A model generated the notes under the pieces. That model saw nothing but the letters and a program-made list of their open reading frames with translations, was not told the origin of the DNA and searched no databases. Positions 15,697 to 25,900 of a stretch of DNA of 40,616 bases are shown here, in pieces. Within the stretch, counting starts at the first letter, position 1. The number at the start of each line of letters is the position of its first letter. A program made the position numbers and the translations under genes. Origin of the DNA: Pseudobacteroides sp035370245 (lineage in GTDB: Bacteria; Bacillota; Clostridia; Acetivibrionales; DSM-2933); NCBI GenBank assembly GCA_035370245.1, contig DAOOVO010000029.1, positions 1-40,616 of the forward strand, in the 5' to 3' direction.

Positions 15697-18600
15697 TCAT
15701 CGATCCGCAATCCTGCTTAAAAGCACTGCAGCTTCCGCTCTTGTAGTATAATCCTTTGGTGCAAGAATATTTGATTCTTTTCCTGTGATAATCTTTTCAC
15801 TATACATGGAGGCAACGCTTAAAACTGCATAGTCCGATATCTGAGATACATCCTTAAATACATTTAAAACTTCAGGTTTACTGCTTTTCAGGGGTTTACC
15901 CAGTGCCATAAGTGCTCTGGTTATTATGACTGCAGCATCTTCTCTGGTAATGGGCTTATTGGGATAGAAATAGTTACCGGGAGCTCCCGATATAATTCCA
16001 AGATTTTTAGCAGTCATAACCTCCCTATAAAACCAATCACTACCTTTTACATCGACAAATGAGCCTGCAACAACCTCATCGGGCTTAAACATCCTGATTA
16101 AAATGGCAACAAATTCTGCTCGAGTTATTTTATCATTGGGATAAAACATATTTTTAGCTTTTCCCTTTATTACTCCTCTTTCGGTAAGGCTTTCTATGGC
16201 AGATATTGCCCACCTTACATTACCAATGTCATTGTATATTGTACGGCTTTTAGTTAATGCGGATTTGGCACTGCTGTAGCTGCTGTAGCCATTTTCGTTA
16301 TAAGAACGTATCCTGTAGAAATACTGCTGATTGGGACTTAGTCCTTTATCAACATAGCTTGTTGTATTGGAAGGCACCTTTGCTATTTCAACATACTGAC
16401 CGCCATTCTTTTTTCTTTCCACGGCAAATCCCATTTCATTTTCAGAGTTGTCGCTCCAATCTATCCTGATTTCCGTTGCCGAAAGTACCGTAACAACAAT
16501 ATCCGATGGAACCTCGGGTCTTTTCAAAGAGACGGTTATTTCCGAACTGTAGGAATAGCTGTTGTTAGTGGAATTAAAAGCCTTTATCCGGTATGTATAT
16601 GAAGTACTTATGCTTAAATTGTCTATTATATAGTTTGTAACATTCTGTGAAAGCGAAGCAATCTCAATCCACTTTCCGGTCGAATTGTCCAATCTTTCCA
16701 CCTTAAATCCATCCTCATTATTTGAGTTGTCCCTCCATGTCAGTTTGACGGAATTGGCATTTACAGCCGAATATGTCAAGTTGTCTGGAGGTGCAGGTAT
16801 GGTAGCTACAACTGATACCACGGAGGAATACGGGGAATAGATCCCATCATCTCCAAGAAATGCTCTGACCATATATGAATATTTTTTACCTTCTTTTATT
16901 TCCATATCGGTAAAACTTCTCGTATTACTTTCAACTATAGCAAGAAGCTCCCACTGCATATTGTCGACAAGTCTCCAAATCTCAAATCCCGATTCATTTA
17001 ATGTGTTATCAACCCAGCGTAATTCAATGCCCTCAGAGCCTCCAGCATAAGCTGTAAGTCCTGTAGGTGCCGCTAAATTGGTACACATTATACTTGTTAC
17101 CGTAGAATAATCGGATTCATTATACACAGTTTTAGCCTTTATCCTGTATGTGTACATTAAATTGGGAATAAGATTTATGTCAGACCATGACGTAACATTA
17201 ATGTCGGTTTTTCCAACTTCAGAATAGCTTCCGTCCTTTGTTTTTCTTTCAATAATGAAGTAGGAGTCCACTGAATTGGAATACCAGGAAAGGTTGATCT
17301 GCGTTGATGAAACCGCAATTCCAGTAAGATTTGAAGGTGCAACAATTTTTGTATATTTGCCGATGCCAATATCATCATTTGGATAGGCTTGAGAATATAC
17401 ATTAGATGAATAATACACCTTAATCCTGTAAAAATACTGGGTATTGCTGCTAAGTCCAGTATCCTCATAACTCATCCTGCCTTCGATTGCAGCAATTTCT
17501 GCCCAAGTTCCGGCATTTCCGGTCTTTCTCTCTATAACAGTTCTGTAACTTCCAGGTGCTGAAAGGGACCACGCAAGATTAATCTGATAGGGCGAAATCA
17601 CATCAACATCCAGCGAAATTGGCTTAACTATAGTATTTATCGATGCGGAAACCTCATTTGTATAAACTGTTGAATTCGTTGCTGAATTCATAAGAAGAAT
17701 TCTATATGTATATACATAGCCACTTGTAACAGTATAATCCGAATAACCTGTCTTATTGGGTTCAACAACACTTATCCTTTCAAAGCTTCCTGATCCTGTC
17801 TTTCTCTCAACAGCAAAGCCTGCCTCTCCCGTTGCGTTATCTGTCCATGAAAGATCTATTCTGCCTGAATTAATGATGCTTAATTTCAAGGTAGAAAATA
17901 CTGTGTAGACCTCCATTCCTGCATTATTGGGATACGCAGCGGAATAAACGTACCCTCCCGGCTTTGCCTTGATTCTGTAGAAATAGAGAGTATTGGACTG
18001 TACTGTGTTGTCGTTGTAGCTAAGAACTCCGGAAGCCGCTTCATATAATTTTGTCCATGTTCCGGTTTCACCTGTCTTTCGTTCTATAACAGTAGTATAG
18101 GCATTCGATGCCGGATAGGTCCATGTAAGTCTAACTGTATTGCCGGAAACAACCACAGCATCAAGAGAATTAGGCGACTTTACCGTATTCAGAGTAATTG
18201 CTACTTCATTGGAAGAGGCTGTGGAATTTCCAAAATAGCTGTTAGCCCATACTCTGTAGGTGTAAGTATAATCGCTTGATACGGTATTGTCCTCAAAGGA
18301 GGTAACATTCTCATCAACAGTCCCTAATAAAACATAGCTTCCTGTACCTGTCTTCCTTTCTATACTGAATCCCGTCTCATTAGTTGATTTATCAATCCAG
18401 CTTAGTATAATTTTCGTATTGGACTCAAGAGATAGTGAAAGTGAAGCGGGTGCCTGGGGCAGTACAGCAGCTATAGAGCATTCGGCACTAACATCCTTGT
18501 TGTTTTCCGAATCAAACGCAATAATTCTATAGTAATATGTCTCATTGGAAGCAACAATAAAATTGTCTATATAAGATGTTGAATCTTTTGAAAGCACTGC

Positions 18601-19668
18601 AATCTCCGAGTAGCTTCCGTTTCCTATCTTTTTTTCTAACTTCAACTGGGTATCATTTCCTTCTATATTTGTCCAGCTTATGCTGATACTACTATTACTG
18701 GAGAACTGTGCCGTCAGATTTCTAGGTGCAGCAGGTTTTGTTACTGATTCTGTTATGTTGCTGTACCCGGTATATGAGCCTGTGCTCTTTGTTGCCAGTC
18801 TATACCTGTAAACTCCTGCTGTCGGAAGTACATCCTCCATAGATGTATTTCCGGCAGCAAGCTGTGTTGAAAGCGTCTGCCAGTCTTCCCATGAAGTTGT
18901 ATACTTAGACCTCTGTAATTCAAAATTGGATATGTGTTCATAGCTTCCCCATGAAATTGTCGCTGTTCCATTATTTACAGAAACAGTTATAACAGGGGGA
19001 TCAATTGGAAATATGCTCACAGCATCTCCTTCTTCTGAACTGTGGCCATTTGAATCTGTTGAAACTACTGTATATTGATTTTGCTGGTCCTTAATAAGAT
19101 CGGGATCAGTGAAAGTAATTGTAGATTCGGGACCTGTGACAGTAGCCAATATTCCTGTTCCGCCAATCCTTTTTATAACGCTTCCTGTAAGAGCTTTTGA
19201 GTTATTTTTCCATGTAAGAGTAACCTGATTTGTATTTATATTATATTTTGCAACAATATTGCTGGGCTTAAGCATCTTGTCCGTTGTAACGGTAGTGCCA
19301 GCAGATGCAAGTTCATTAGTCATTTCCTGGTCTGAATAAGCCTTTACAGTATAAATATAACTGGTCTCAGGGACAAGACCGACTTCATCAGTCCCCTTAT
19401 CAGAATAACTGGTAAAATACCTGTCGATGTTAATATCTATAGTTTTTATTAACACATCTCCACTACCGCTGTTCCTGAATATCTTATAATAGTTGGCTCC
19501 ATTGACCGGATCCCAGTTCAAATCGATCTCAGTATCAGGGTTAACCGCTGATACCGATGCTCTTACAATAAAATCTGCATATGTTACAATACCAGTCAAA
19601 AATAAAATTGATGCTGTGCATGCAAACAGCAAACCCAACTTTATAATATATTTAATGAAATTATTCAT
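15697..19668 (-). CDS. S-layer-anchored surface protein with 12 fibronectin type III repeats
   Basis: A 1323-residue exported protein. The signal peptide has a basic N-terminus (KYIIK), a hydrophobic core to about residue 28 and a likely cut near TYA-D. About twelve fibronectin type III domains of 90-100 residues follow, recognised by the recurring I-x-L-x-W strand, ERKTG turn and YxYR(I/V)KA strand. Several domains are near-copies with the GFxVERKTGSG pattern. Three SLH domains fill roughly residues 1140-1323 (motifs ITRAEF, ITREDA, TTRAEA) and would bind pyruvylated secondary cell-wall polymer. No catalytic or carbohydrate-binding module is evident, so it is probably an adhesin or spacer. 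GGAGG precedes the ATG. It is divergent from the GH43 gene. Confidence 0.93.
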   Translation of the reverse strand: MNNFIKYIIKLGLLFACTASILFLTGIVTYADFIVRASVSAVNPDTEIDLNWDPVNGANYYKIFRNSGSGDVLIKTIDINIDRYFTSYSDKGTDEVGLVPETSYIYTVKAYSDQEMTNELASAGTTVTTDKMLKPSNIVAKYNINTNQVTLTWKNNSKALTGSVIKRIGGTGILATVTGPESTITFTDPDLIKDQQNQYTVVSTDSNGHSSEEGDAVSIFPIDPPVITVSVNNGTATISWGSYEHISNFELQRSKYTTSWEDWQTLSTQLAAGNTSMEDVLPTAGVYRYRLATKSTGSYTGYSNITESVTKPAAPRNLTAQFSSNSSISISWTNIEGNDTQLKLEKKIGNGSYSEIAVLSKDSTSYIDNFIVASNETYYYRIIAFDSENNKDVSAECSIAAVLPQAPASLSLSLESNTKIILSWIDKSTNETGFSIERKTGTGSYVLLGTVDENVTSFEDNTVSSDYTYTYRVWANSYFGNSTASSNEVAITLNTVKSPNSLDAVVVSGNTVRLTWTYPASNAYTTVIERKTGETGTWTKLYEAASGVLSYNDNTVQSNTLYFYRIKAKPGGYVYSAAYPNNAGMEVYTVFSTLKLSIINSGRIDLSWTDNATGEAGFAVERKTGSGSFERISVVEPNKTGYSDYTVTSGYVYTYRILLMNSATNSTVYTNEVSASINTIVKPISLDVDVISPYQINLAWSLSAPGSYRTVIERKTGNAGTWAEIAAIEGRMSYEDTGLSSNTQYFYRIKVYYSSNVYSQAYPNDDIGIGKYTKIVAPSNLTGIAVSSTQINLSWYSNSVDSYFIIERKTKDGSYSEVGKTDINVTSWSDINLIPNLMYTYRIKAKTVYNESDYSTVTSIMCTNLAAPTGLTAYAGGSEGIELRWVDNTLNESGFEIWRLVDNMQWELLAIVESNTRSFTDMEIKEGKKYSYMVRAFLGDDGIYSPYSSVVSVVATIPAPPDNLTYSAVNANSVKLTWRDNSNNEDGFKVERLDNSTGKWIEIASLSQNVTNYIIDNLSISTSYTYRIKAFNSTNNSYSYSSEITVSLKRPEVPSDIVVTVLSATEIRIDWSDNSENEMGFAVERKKNGGQYVEIAKVPSNTTSYVDKGLSPNQQYFYRIRSYNENGYSSYSSAKSALTKSRTIYNDIGNVRWAISAIESLTERGVIKGKAKNMFYPNDKITRAEFVAILIRMFKPDEVVAGSFVDVKGSDWFYREVMTAKNLGIISGAPGNYFYPNKPITREDAAVIITRALMALGKPLKSSKPEVLNVFKDVSQISDYAVLSVASMYSEKIITGKESNILAPKDYTTRAEAAVLLSRIADR

Positions 19669-19910
19669 GATAGTATACCTCCAAATACGCGTATATATAA
19701 TTATTTCGGCTTAATATGCTTATTTGATTACGGTTATTGTTAAGTTATTTTTCTATAATGTTTTGCCTTCATGTATTCGCTTTAATAGGGGTACAATTAT
19801 TAAGAAATATATGATACTATAATATAGAAAACATTAATTCTGATTTTAATAAGCACACATCTTATTTAGAGCATGTCAAAAAATACCTAATTCAAGGGAG
19901 GCTTTTCCGA

Positions 19911-21050
19911 ATGAATTTTTTGAAAAAGGCAGTTGCGGTTTTTATGCTATTATTACTAACGCTTTCTTTTAACTCTTGCAGCAACAATTCAGAGGCACCT
20001 GAGAGCACTGCATCCATATCTCAATCTAATACACAGGAGCCGGCTAATACCGACAAAAACAGTGAATCACCAGATATTGAAAAACCAAAAGCACTTGAGC
20101 CGAACAAGCCATTATTTACAGACATTTTCTTTGCCGATCCATCCGCTCATGTATTTAACGATAAGCTCTACATTTATCCGTCCCATGATATAGACAGCGG
20201 AATACAGCCAAATAATGACGGTGACCAATATGCAATGGAGGACTACCATGTACTTTCAATTGATGATTTTAATTCAGCTTGCATCGACAATGGTCAGGCA
20301 CTTCATTTAAAAGACGTTCCATGGGCAAAAAGACAAATGTGGGCTCCGGATGCCGCGTATAAGAATAATATGTATTATTTGTATTTTCCTGCAAAGGACA
20401 AGGATGACATTTTCCGAATCGGAGTAGCCACCAGTACAAGTCCAATCGGTCCTTTCACCCCTGAAAAAAACTATATTCAGGGAAGCTTCAGCATGGATCC
20501 AGCTGTGTTTACCGACGATGACAATAAATCATACATGTACTTCGGCGGTTTATGGGGCGGTCAATTGGAAAAATGGAAAACAGGCACATATGACAGTAAC
20601 GGAACGGCACCCCAAGGCTCAGAGCCTGCCCTTGGGCCAATGGTAGCTTTAATGAGCGATGACATGCTGTCCTTTAAAGAAGCACCCCAAGAGGTTTCGA
20701 TAGTTGATGAAAATGGAAATCCCATACTTGCAAGCGATGAGGACAGGAGGTTTTTTGAAGGTGCCTGGGTTCATAAATACAATGACAACTACTATCTCTC
20801 ATATTCAACAGGAACTACTCATTACATAGTTTATGCCATGAGCAAAAACCCCAAAGGACCTTTCACATATAAGGGCAGGATTTTAAACCCGGTCACGGGC
20901 TGGACTACTCACCATTCAATCGTTGAATTCAAGGGCAAGTGGTATTTGTTCTATCATGATGCTTCTTTATCGGGAGTTGACCATAAAAGATCCGTTATGT
21001 ATACAGAATTGTCATATAACAGCGATGGTACTATTATACCTGTAAATTAG
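19911..21050 (+). CDS. GH43 family glycosidase lipoprotein
   Basis: A 379-residue protein. The signal peptide ends in a lipobox-like SFNSC, giving lipidation at Cys23, then a Ser/Glu/Pro-rich linker to about residue 66. The catalytic domain is a five-bladed GH43 propeller. The base is Asp76 in FFADPSAHVFND, the pKa-tuning Asp is in SMDPAVFTDDD, and the acid is the Glu of RRFFEGAWVHK. The His of TTHHSIVEFKG is typical of the metal-binding core. The family includes beta-xylosidases and arabinofuranosidases; the exact activity is uncertain. A membrane anchor suggests it trims oligosaccharides near the cell surface. GGGAGG precedes the start. Confidence 0.92.
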   Translation: MNFLKKAVAVFMLLLLTLSFNSCSNNSEAPESTASISQSNTQEPANTDKNSESPDIEKPKALEPNKPLFTDIFFADPSAHVFNDKLYIYPSHDIDSGIQPNNDGDQYAMEDYHVLSIDDFNSACIDNGQALHLKDVPWAKRQMWAPDAAYKNNMYYLYFPAKDKDDIFRIGVATSTSPIGPFTPEKNYIQGSFSMDPAVFTDDDNKSYMYFGGLWGGQLEKWKTGTYDSNGTAPQGSEPALGPMVALMSDDMLSFKEAPQEVSIVDENGNPILASDEDRRFFEGAWVHKYNDNYYLSYSTGTTHYIVYAMSKNPKGPFTYKGRILNPVTGWTTHHSIVEFKGKWYLFYHDASLSGVDHKRSVMYTELSYNSDGTIIPVN

Positions 21051-21112
21051 GAATGTTCCATATGAAAAGGCTAAGCTTCAGTCATCCCCAAATGTATTGA
21101 AAGGAGAAGGAA

Positions 21113-22285
21113 ATGAAAAACGTTACTATATATTCTGCATCTAAAAATGTTACTAAAATCGTTAATAATGTAATAGAATCTTTTAAAGATAAAAAACTGG
21201 AACTATTCGAAAACCCTCTAAAAATAAAAATTACATATAAAAACCTGTTTTCAGGATTTAGCATCAATTTTAACTTCATGTCCAGAGACACTGAAAAATC
21301 AAAATTTGAGGACATGCTAAAGGGAATGTTTGGCTTTTACCAAAGGGTCTCAACACAACATGAACAAATTAAATCTATGCTTTTAACGCAAATACAGTTT
21401 TTCAACACATGTGTAGGAATAGTGTGTGAGAAGGATATAAATGACGATATCTTCCGGAGAATTTTGAATACACTAGACAGCGATGATATGGTATTCCTCC
21501 CATCAGGCGATATGTTGAACCGGGACGGAAAGATTATATTTAACCTGAATGGTGAGTCGGATGTAAAAGAATTAAGGGTAACTGCAAGTACAGATATATT
21601 GGATTCAAATATCAAGGAAACTCAATCGGCACTTGATAGAAAATCAAGATCACTAGAAATTCTAAAACAAAGAAATATACCGTTTATAACCCGTCTTCCA
21701 GTAATTGTATCCGATGAGGATGTACAAATACGTCCAAAAGAAGAAGTGGCAAAAAGAGCAATTGCGTTAGCTATTATATCTACATATGCAGCAGATCTAG
21801 CAAATAAAACCCCTAGAAACGAATGTAAAGAGCTTCTTGACTCTTTAACCGACAGATTTTCTGCTTGGGGCTTTTTTACAGAAGAAGAAAGAAATTTTAT
21901 CAATGGCGATCCGGATGAAATCACCATAATACAATTTGCATGGAAATATGAGTGTCTATGGGTGTTTCTATGGGCTTTAGGATTTATAAAAGACCTCGAT
22001 TATCCTGATAAAATATGTGATGTATCTGAGGCAATAAGCTATTTAAAAGACGAACATAGTTTTGAATCATTTTTAAACAAGTCAAGTTTAATACCTCCAA
22101 GCCAGATCTTGGACCAAGCAGATTTAATATATAGATATGACTGGGCATGTGTAGATGCAAGGTTAAAAAACTCATCACCTCCCGGCGGGTTGGATAGCGG
22201 AGTAGTTCTTGAGCGTCATAGAGCTCTTAACTGGCTAATTTCTTATATGAATTTTGATTGGGACAATGTAAGAACCGACACATAG
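21113..22285 (+). CDS. DUF4272 domain-containing protein
   Basis: A 390-residue soluble protein. The C-terminal half matches the DUF4272 pattern: RSLEILKQRNIPFITRLPVI, RAIALAIISTYAADL, FAWKYECLWVFLWALGFI and RYDWACVDARL, ending RHRALNWLISYM. The N-terminal 150 residues are a separate alpha/beta region with no family I recognise. Function is unknown; DUF4272 genes are often seen near secreted-toxin or immunity loci, but nothing here shows that. AAAGGAGAAGG precedes the ATG. It starts 62 bases after the GH43 gene on the same strand, so co-transcription is possible. Confidence 0.9.
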   Translation: MKNVTIYSASKNVTKIVNNVIESFKDKKLELFENPLKIKITYKNLFSGFSINFNFMSRDTEKSKFEDMLKGMFGFYQRVSTQHEQIKSMLLTQIQFFNTCVGIVCEKDINDDIFRRILNTLDSDDMVFLPSGDMLNRDGKIIFNLNGESDVKELRVTASTDILDSNIKETQSALDRKSRSLEILKQRNIPFITRLPVIVSDEDVQIRPKEEVAKRAIALAIISTYAADLANKTPRNECKELLDSLTDRFSAWGFFTEEERNFINGDPDEITIIQFAWKYECLWVFLWALGFIKDLDYPDKICDVSEAISYLKDEHSFESFLNKSSLIPPSQILDQADLIYRYDWACVDARLKNSSPPGGLDSGVVLERHRALNWLISYMNFDWDNVRTDT

Positions 22286-22373
22286 GAAAGTCTCAACAAA
22301 CATAATTTACTATATTGACATAGCATGGGTGATATTGTAACATATAATAATGTACGATTTAACTTTATGCTAT

Positions 22374-22464
22374 GGAGAGATGGTTGAGCTGGTCGAAGGC
22401 ACCTGACTCGAAATCAGGAGAACGTGCAAGCGTTCCGTGGGTTCGAATCCCACTCTCTCCGCCA
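22374..22464 (+). tRNA. tRNA-Ser (anticodon CGA)
   Basis: The acceptor arms GGAGAGA and TCTCTCC pair, with encoded GCCA at the 3' end. The anticodon stem CCTGA/TCAGG (22402-22406 and 22414-22418) encloses the loop CTCGAAA, giving anticodon CGA (22409-22411), which reads UCG serine codons. GGGTTCGAATCCC is the T arm. The long variable arm (AACGTGCAAGCGTT) is typical of a class II serine tRNA. Confidence 0.97.
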
Positions 22465-22473
22465 ATTAAAAAG

Positions 22474-22516
22474 AGGAGTACCAAATTGTGTTTTATGCTG
22501 ATTTGGTACTCCTTTT
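22474..22516 (+). terminator. Rho-independent terminator of tRNA-Ser
   Basis: AGGAGTACCAAAT (22474-22486) pairs perfectly with ATTTGGTACTCCT (22501-22513) around a 14-base loop and is followed by TTTTT. Confidence 0.92.
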
Positions 22517-22686
22517 TATGCGGATGTAAAGTTTGAACTCATCAGATTTTCTTCAAAATTCGGTTATTCGCTTTCTAAATAGCATTTCACATCTTTTTCG
22601 TTTTTTAGTAAAAAATATACAAAAATTATGTTACTTGTTATATAATTTAAATAAAAAAATACTTTTTTAAGGGGAGGTTAAATTAT

Positions 22687-22818
22687 GTGTGGGATTTTGG
22701 ATCTTTCCAGGGTGCTCTGCTTCAAATAGAAAAAGGAAAAGTTTACGAGCTTTGTAAATCCCCTCAAATACGTTATATTCAAAGGAATTATGAGTATACC
22801 TTGGCTACAGGTATATAG
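22687..22818 (+). CDS. Small 43-residue protein, protease-propeptide-like
   Basis: A GTG at 22687 lies nine bases after GGGGAGG and opens 43 codons to TAG (22818). The peptide begins MWDFGSFQGALLQIEKGKVY and contains a middle SPQIRYIQRNYEYTLAT. This resembles the end of the I9-type propeptide of subtilisin proteases, which binds the enzyme as a strand ending in ENYxY. A TATAAT at 22641-22646 and a strong terminator at 22856-22889 bracket it, so it looks like a complete transcription unit. An ATG two bases upstream in another frame gives only 14 codons. No protease gene follows. It may be a free-standing protease inhibitor or a remnant whose ends were kept by chance. Confidence 0.55.
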   Translation: MWDFGSFQGALLQIEKGKVYELCKSPQIRYIQRNYEYTLATGI

Positions 22819-22855
22819 TATAAATATAATAATCGATTTTAATATATTAAATTGC

Positions 22856-22889
22856 AATGCGGGTCCACTAGGGCCCGCATTTGTTTTAT
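22856..22889 (+). terminator. Rho-independent terminator
   Basis: AATGCGGGTCC (22856-22866) pairs with GGGCCCGCATT (22871-22881) with one G-T pair and a four-base loop, then TTGTTTTAT. It ends the small GTG gene. On the other strand it could also stop polC transcription, with a weaker T-tract. Confidence 0.88.
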
Positions 22890-22959
22890 AATTTACCCAT
22901 TACAATGATTCACAACACATTGCAACAATCTATAATATTTTACAATAATTGCAACACAT

Positions 22960-25900
22960 CTACATCATATCAAAGAAACTCAATTGGTTACTTTTTGGTA
23001 TGCCTTTCAAGCATCCAAACTTCTCAAGCGATTCTATTGTAGAATTACCTATCTTAGCACGTATCTTTAAATCATCTACAGAAATGAAAGGTCCCCCTTC
23101 TTTGGCAGCCGTATATATTCCTTCTGCCGCAACATTTCCCATACCCGATATGCTGTTTAAAGGCGGTCTTAAACTGCCGTCCTCTATAAGAAAATTGGTA
23201 GCATGGGATTTATACAAATCAATTGGAAGAAATTTAAAGCCTCTTTCGTACATTTCCAAAACCAATTCCAAATCTTCGTACATGTCCTTGTCCTTATTGG
23301 AAGCCTGATTACCCTGCATTTCAATTTCCTTCATCTTCTGCTTAACAACTTCTTTTCCATTTATCATAAACTCCGCATCAAAGGCTTTTGCTCTAATGGA
23401 AAAATACGCAGCATAATAAGCTAAAGGTATATGCACCTTAAACCAGGCTATTCTGAATGCCATCATAATATAAGCTGCAGCATGAGCCTTAGGGAACATA
23501 TACTTAATTTTTTTACAGGATTCTATATACCATTCAGGAACTTCATGCTCTCTCATTAACTTCTCATATTCAGGCCACTTTGGATCCTTCAATGCCTTTC
23601 CTTTTCGAACAGTTTCCATTATTTTGAAGGCAGCACTTGGCGGTAATCCTTTTTTCATGAGGTAAACCATAATATCATCTCTCGTACACACTGCCTCACT
23701 TAATGTAACTGTACCGGAATCAATCAAGTCCTTGGCATTTCCCAGCCACACATCGGTACCGTGAGAAAGACCCGATATGCAAATAAGGTCTGCAAATTGC
23801 TTGGGTAATGTATCTAAAAGCATTCCTCTTACAAACTTGGTACCAAACTCAGGAACTCCAAAAGTTCCTACCTTGGAATTTATCTGTTCGGGAGTTACAC
23901 CCAAAGCCTCCGTAGATGAAAATAATGACATGGTCTTCTTATCATCCATAGGTATTGTTTTAGGATCCACACCGGTAATATCCTGAAGCATCCTTATCAT
24001 TGTCGGATCATCATGCCCAAGTATATCAAGTTTTAGTAGATTCTGGTCTATCGAGTGATAGTCAAAATGTGTTGTAATAATATCTGAATCGGGATCATCT
24101 GCGGGATGCTGCACCGGGCAGAACTCATATATTTCTCTCCCTTTAGGCACAACTATAATTCCTCCCGGGTGCTGTCCTGTTGTTCTTTTTATGCCCGTAC
24201 AGCCTTTTGCAATTCTCTCGATTTCAGCCCTATTCACATGGATATTTCGTTCCTCAAAATACTTCTTAACAAAGCCATAGGCTGTTTTATCCGCAACAGT
24301 ACCTACGGTACCGGCTTTAAAAGTTGTACCCTTTCCAAATATTACTTCCGTATATTTATGGGCTCTTGCCTGATATTCTCCTGAAAAGTTCAAGTCTATA
24401 TCAGGCTCTTTATCTCCATCAAAACCTAAAAATGTTTCAAAAGGTATATCTATTCCATCCTTGGCAAGCTTCTCTCCGCAAACCGGGCAAGGCTTGTCCG
24501 GTAAGTCGAAACCGTTTTTATAACCGTAATCCGTGAAGTCGGAATATTTGCAGTTTGGGCATCTATAATGGGGCGGCAATGCATTTACTTCCGTAATACC
24601 GGTCATATATGCTACTACTGAAGACCCGACAGAACCTCTTGAACCAACCAGATAGCCATCCTCATTTGATTTCCACACCAGTTTTTGTGCGATTATATAC
24701 ATAACCGAGAATCCATTTTTTATGATAGAATCCAGTTCCCTATCAAGCCTTACCTGAACAATTTCAGGCAACGGATCTCCATACAGCTCATGAGCTTTCC
24801 CATATGTAATATCCTTTATAGTCTGCTCGCAGCCCTCAATATGCGGAGGACATTTCTCAGGGGAAATAGGGCTTATCTGCTCGCACATATCAGCTATCTT
24901 ATTGGTGTTTGTAACTACTACCTCATAGGCCTTTTCTTCTCCCAAATAAGAAAACTCTTCCAGCATTTCTTCTGTAGTTCTTAAATATAATGGAGCCTGT
25001 TTATCTGCATCCTCATAGCCCTGACAAGCCTCAATTATGCGTCTGTATATCTCGTCTTCAGGATCTAAAAAGTGAACATCACCGGTAGCTACTACAGGCT
25101 TGTTTAATTTTTCACCGAGAGCCACAATTTTTCTGTTGATTTCCTTTAGGTATTCCTTGTCAGGAACCTCTTCTTTTCTTACCAAATACTCATTATTATC
25201 TATGGGCTGGATTTCCAGATAATCATAATCCTGGGCAATAGATTCAATTTCTTCATCTGATTTTCCAAGCAATATTGCCTGATAAAGCTCACCTTCACTG
25301 CAGGCACTTCCCAAAATTAGACCTTCCGAATATTTTTTGTACAGGCTCTTTAATATTCGCGGTTTTTTATAAAAGTAATCCAAATGAGAAAAAGATACCA
25401 ACCTATACAAATTCTTCAATCCCACATAATCCTTTGCGAGAATTATAGCATGATATGTTTTAACTTTTTTATACTCATCTTTCTTTGATTTTTCGTCAGA
25501 GCTATATGCATCTATATCTTCAAGAGTTTTAACTCCTCTTTCCTTCAGTTTCTCAAGCATTACATTAAATACCTTAACGGTAGTATCCACATCATCTAAA
25601 GCTCTGTGAGCAACCTCAACCTTTATACCCAGGTTCTTTGCAATTCTTCCTAATTTATATGTTTTATAATCAGGAAACAGGTCTCTGGCTAAGGATAAAG
25701 TATCCACATATGTAAAATCGAAATCATAGCCCAAAACATTGGCATTATACTTCAAGAATCCAATGTCAAAATCAGCATTATGAGCTACCAAAATGCTTCC
25801 TTTAATAAATTCCAAAATTTTTGGAAAAATCTTATCTATCGTTTCTGCATCCTGAACCATGTAATCGGTTATACCGGTAACCTCTACGACCCTAGCAGGT

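Noticed and set aside
15697..19668. Repeats that could be read as a CRISPR array or mobile element
   Set aside because: The repeats are about 270-300 bases apart, in frame, and are encoded FN3 domains; no CRISPR array was seen in the window.
22315..22348. TTGACA ... TATAAT as the tRNA-Ser promoter
   Set aside because: The spacer is 22 bases, too long for a normal sigma-A promoter; the true promoter is not clear.
22685..22729. ATG-start 14-codon frame after GGGGAGG
   Set aside because: The GTG two bases on in another frame gives a 43-codon protein with recognisable pattern; the ATG frame ends quickly with no features.
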